64,000 bases of DNA from Brachymonas wangyanguii (GTDB lineage Bacteria > Pseudomonadota > Gammaproteobacteria > Burkholderiales > Burkholderiaceae_C), in the NCBI RefSeq assembly GCF_045055315.1, contig NZ_CP173677.1, positions 2,294,001 to 2,358,000 on the forward strand, read 5' to 3'. A program made the translations under genes and the position numbers. The notes under the pieces are model-generated. The model was not told the origin of the DNA and searched no databases. It was given only the letters and a program-made list of their open reading frames with translations. Below are positions 61,487 to 64,000 of this stretch, one piece after another. Position 1 is the stretch's first letter, and each line of letters starts with the position of its first letter.

Positions 61487-62413
61487 TTACGACAAGTCGA
61501 TATCCTTAGTGAATGCCACCTCATGCTGCAGGGCACCGAACAGGACCGAGCCCTGCCGGCTGCGTGCTTCGGCACGCCAGACATCGCCCGGCTGCAGCCA
61601 GGGCGTGCTGATCTGGCCATCGCGCTGCTGCTCGAGTGCGCGGCGGTCGGCCAGGCTGCATTGGCCCTTGCGCGTGTCCTGGTTGCGCACGGGAGCGGCA
61701 CACAGGATGCTGCCGGCGCGCAGCGGACGCGTGGTGCACAAGCGCGCCAGCAGTTCGTGCAGGCCTTGCGCCATGTCGCTGCCGGCATCGCACATGCCAA
61801 GCTTGCGGCCATTGCCGCTGAACTGCAGCGTGAGCTGCAGCCGGCCGTCCTGCCAGCTGTCGCCGAGTTCGTCAGGCGTCAGTGCCACCGGGCTGAAGGC
61901 GGTGAAAGGCTGCGCCAGCGCGGCATCGTCCACGCCCTGCCAGCGCAACTGGCTGCACAGCATCAGCAGGCGGATGCCGGCCAGCGCCTGGTCGCTGCTG
62001 GCGCCCTGCGGCAGATCACCGGTGACGACGGCCAGGCCCACTGCCAGATCGCCCTGGGCACGCTCCGAAGGCAGCAGCAGCCCGGCATGTGCCGCATGCA
62101 AGGGATCGCTGACGGCCTGCTCCAGCTGCGGCGTCAGCGCCTCAGGCAGCCAGGGATCGGCCTGCACGCACTGGTAGGCACGCGGCAGCGGTGCCATGCA
62201 GCGCGCCGGATCAAAGGCAAAGGCGTGCGGCGCGCGACCGCTGTTCAGGCTGTCGTAGATGTCCTGCAGCTGCGGCGACAGGAAGTTCCAGTCATCCAGC
62301 ACCTGCTGCAGGCGGCCGGCGACATGGGTGGCATAGTGCGCGTGGCGCAGGTCGCGCGAGACCACGACCAGCTGGCCATCACGCGAGCCGTCGGAATAGG
62401 TAGCAAGTTTCAT
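61487..62413 (-). CDS. Fumarylacetoacetate hydrolase-family protein, probably metal-site deficient
   Basis: 308 residues. The N-terminus MKLATYSDGSRDGQLVVVSRDL and later AFSPVALTPDELGDSW, TRPLRAGSILC and QPGDVWRAEARS follow the bacterial FAH family. The usual metal site, an ExE in a DFEAE-like strand before VAVVTGD, here reads GDLAVGLAVVTGD, so both Glu are gone; the stretch after CMAPLPRAYQ also seems ~25 residues shorter than in homologues I recall. Catalysis is doubtful; it may be a decaying or repurposed paralogue. It lies 27 bp after the LysR gene. Confidence 0.8.
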   Translation of the reverse strand: MKLATYSDGSRDGQLVVVSRDLRHAHYATHVAGRLQQVLDDWNFLSPQLQDIYDSLNSGRAPHAFAFDPARCMAPLPRAYQCVQADPWLPEALTPQLEQAVSDPLHAAHAGLLLPSERAQGDLAVGLAVVTGDLPQGASSDQALAGIRLLMLCSQLRWQGVDDAALAQPFTAFSPVALTPDELGDSWQDGRLQLTLQFSGNGRKLGMCDAGSDMAQGLHELLARLCTTRPLRAGSILCAAPVRNQDTRKGQCSLADRRALEQQRDGQISTPWLQPGDVWRAEARSRQGSVLFGALQHEVAFTKDIDLS

Positions 62414-62440
62414 GTGGGGGCATAACGGCGGATCAGGCCG

Positions 62441-63343
62441 TCATTGTGCGACATCCTGTGCCCACTGTTCGGCCAGGAAATCGATCATCACGCGCACCTT
62501 GGCCGGCGGCCGCCGTTGCGGCGGGTAGACCGCATGGATGCCGCCCACCTCCATGCCCGGATGCTCCAGTTCCAGCAACTGCAGTCGCCCGTCCTGCACC
62601 GCATCCTGCACGATGAAATCCGGCTCGTAGATGATGCCCTGGCCGCCCACCGCCGCCAGCAGCAGCGCATCGCCGTTGCTGCAGCGCAGATTGCCGCTGA
62701 TCTTCTGGCGCACCCGCCCGCCAATCCCAAAACGCCATTCATCGCTGCCCGAGCTGACCGACAGCGCATAGCGCAGGCAGTTGTGCTGCGCCAGATCTGC
62801 CACCTGGCGCGGCACGCCATGCTGGTCCAGATAGGCCGCGGACGCACACAGGCAGAGCCGGACCTGGCCCAGCCGGCGCGCCTGCAGCGGCGCGTCCTGC
62901 AAGTCACCTATGCGGATCGCCAGATCCCAGCGCTCGTCAAGCAGGTCGACGCGCACATCGGTCAGGCCCAGATCCACCGTCACCGCCGGATAGCGCTGGC
63001 TGAACAGCGGCAGCAGCGGGGCAATGCGGCGCAGGCCAAAGGACAGCGGCACGTTCATGCGCAGCACGCCGCTGGCATCGATGCGCTGCGAGGCCGCCTC
63101 GGCTTCGGCCTCGTCGATATCGGCAAGGATGCGCTGGCAGGCCTCGAGGTAAGTGGCGCCGGCATCGGTCAGTGTGAGCCGGCGCGTGCTGCGATGAAAC
63201 AGGCGCACGCCCAGCCGCGCTTCCAGCGCATCCACATGGCGCGTGGCCATGGCCGGTGACATGCCAAGATGCCGCGCCGCCGCCGACAGGCTGCCGGCCT
63301 GGGCCGCTCTTGCAAAAACACGCATGCTTACCACTCTATCCAT
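62441..63343 (-). CDS. LysR family transcriptional regulator
   Basis: 300 residues. N-terminal winged helix RVFARAAQAGSLSAAARHL and RHVDALEARLGVRLFHRSTRR, then a substrate-binding domain. Divergent from the dioxygenase gene with a palindrome between them, the classic layout for LysR control. Inducer unknown. Confidence 0.94.
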   Translation of the reverse strand: MDRVVSMRVFARAAQAGSLSAAARHLGMSPAMATRHVDALEARLGVRLFHRSTRRLTLTDAGATYLEACQRILADIDEAEAEAASQRIDASGVLRMNVPLSFGLRRIAPLLPLFSQRYPAVTVDLGLTDVRVDLLDERWDLAIRIGDLQDAPLQARRLGQVRLCLCASAAYLDQHGVPRQVADLAQHNCLRYALSVSSGSDEWRFGIGGRVRQKISGNLRCSNGDALLLAAVGGQGIIYEPDFIVQDAVQDGRLQLLELEHPGMEVGGIHAVYPPQRRPPAKVRVMIDFLAEQWAQDVAQ

Positions 63344-63352
63344 GGCTCATCT

Positions 63353-63367
63353 CCTACTGATAGTAGG
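63353..63367. promoter_or_regulatory. Candidate LysR binding site
   Basis: CCTACT-GAT-AGTAGG is a perfect inverted repeat in the 108-bp divergent spacer, containing a T-N9-A-like core, 9 bases before the LysR start codon. Confidence 0.45.
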
Positions 63368-63451
63368 AACTGTACCTGCCACATCGTCTCTTCTCAAGTA
63401 CCAGGCTCATCCCCATAATGAGAATCATCCTCGATTCAACACCTGACTGAC

Positions 63452-64000
63452 ATGAGCACCCACACCCCCCGCATGCCCACGCTGTACATCCCGCATGGCG
63501 CCGGCCCCTGCTTCTTCATGGACTGGAACCCGCCAGACGCCTGGGACGCCACCGCGGCCTATCTGCGCAGCATCGCCGGCAGCCTGCCGCAACGGCCCAA
63601 GGCCATCGTGCTGGTCACGGCGCACTGGCTGGCGCCGCAGTTCACCGCCGGCAGCGCCGCCCAGCCCGGCATGCTGTTCGATTACTACGGCTTTCCGCCG
63701 CACACCTACCAGCTGCGCTACCCGGCACCGGGCGCACCAGCGCTGGCCGAACGTGTCACCGGCCTGATCCAGGCGGCCGGCCTGCCAGCCGCCCAGGACA
63801 GCGAACGCGGCTACGACCACGGCGTCTTCATTCCGATGCTGCTGGCCTTTCCCGATGCCGATATCCCGGTGCTGCAACTCTCGCTGCTGCAGGATCTGGA
63901 TCCAGAAGCGCATCTGGCCATGGGCCGCGCGCTGGCACCGCTGCGCGACGAAGGCGTACTGATCATCGGCAGCGGCATGAGCTTCCACAATATGCGCGCC
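63452..64000 (+). CDS. Class III extradiol ring-cleavage dioxygenase (YgiD/DODA-like), cut by window edge
   Basis: 183 codons visible from the ATG at 63452; the 3' part lies outside. LYIPHGAGPCFFMD with its His, LVTAHWLAP, FDYYGFPP and GYDHGVFIPMLLAFP are conserved in the LigB-type DODA family, which cleaves catechols such as L-DOPA with a zinc or iron centre. Substrate unknown. Likely regulated by the divergent LysR protein. Confidence 0.92.
   Translation, partial: MSTHTPRMPTLYIPHGAGPCFFMDWNPPDAWDATAAYLRSIAGSLPQRPKAIVLVTAHWLAPQFTAGSAAQPGMLFDYYGFPPHTYQLRYPAPGAPALAERVTGLIQAAGLPAAQDSERGYDHGVFIPMLLAFPDADIPVLQLSLLQDLDPEAHLAMGRALAPLRDEGVLIIGSGMSFHNMRA

Overview
The window reads as a chromosome segment of a betaproteobacterium in the order Burkholderiales, most likely Comamonadaceae or a close relative. 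The reasons are: a complete division and cell-wall (dcw) cluster running mraZ to lpxC; a neighbouring hslVU-dksA-COG0523 block; a dapF-DUF484-xerC operon; an aroE-mtgA pair whose MtgA has a long Ala/Arg-rich insert; a DksA without a full zinc finger; and a PhaM-type polyhydroxyalkanoate (PHA) granule protein. The core is GC-rich by eye. No tRNA, insertion sequence or CRISPR array was seen.

Positions 1-12071 are an accessory region of clearly lower and uneven GC. Seven genes face the minus strand: a Fic AMP-transferase-like protein with a winged helix, a SNF2/RapA-like helicase, an OLD-like ATPase with a TOPRIM-like C-terminus, a D12-class adenine methyltransferase, a type III Mod methyltransferase, a type III Res helicase-nuclease, and a DUF262 (GmrS-like) protein that runs off the left edge. 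Joints are tight (1 to 55 bases, two of them overlaps), so this looks like one operon. It combines type III restriction-modification with further effector and regulatory modules and is the main candidate for an undescribed or composite defence system. A 166-bp spacer with operator-like repeats separates it from ychF.

Positions 12238-23422 are core genes: ychF; divergently a UbiH-family hydroxylase and a lipoprotein disulfide isomerase; then a plus-strand run of DUF3429 protein, M61 peptidase, YqiA esterase, RNase II-type exoribonuclease, aroE, mtgA and ruvC. A 57-residue membrane protein faces the other way.

Positions 23452-42190 hold the dcw cluster on the minus strand (mraZ, rsmH, ftsL, ftsI, murE, murF, mraY, murD, ftsW, murG, murC, ddl, ftsQ, ftsA, ftsZ, lpxC), mostly with 4-base stop/start overlaps. 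Upstream of mraZ are a sigma70-like promoter and three MraZ-box-like repeats spaced 10 bp. Further upstream lie hslU, hslV, dksA and a histidine-rich COG0523 metallochaperone GTPase.

Positions 46400-49960 hold a transporter plus M20 amidohydrolase operon with an FNR/ANR-type box and a second palindrome in its promoter, followed by a MarR regulator. Positions 49970-64000 carry xerC-DUF484-dapF, a NUDIX/metallo-beta-lactamase fusion, RNase P RNA with its promoter, panD, an rlmL-like/lipoprotein/PIN operon, a CWC protein with a glutamine amidotransferase, phaM, a copper chaperone and DUF2946 protein, an FAH-family protein that seems to have lost its metal ligands, and a LysR regulator divergent from an extradiol dioxygenase cut by the right edge.
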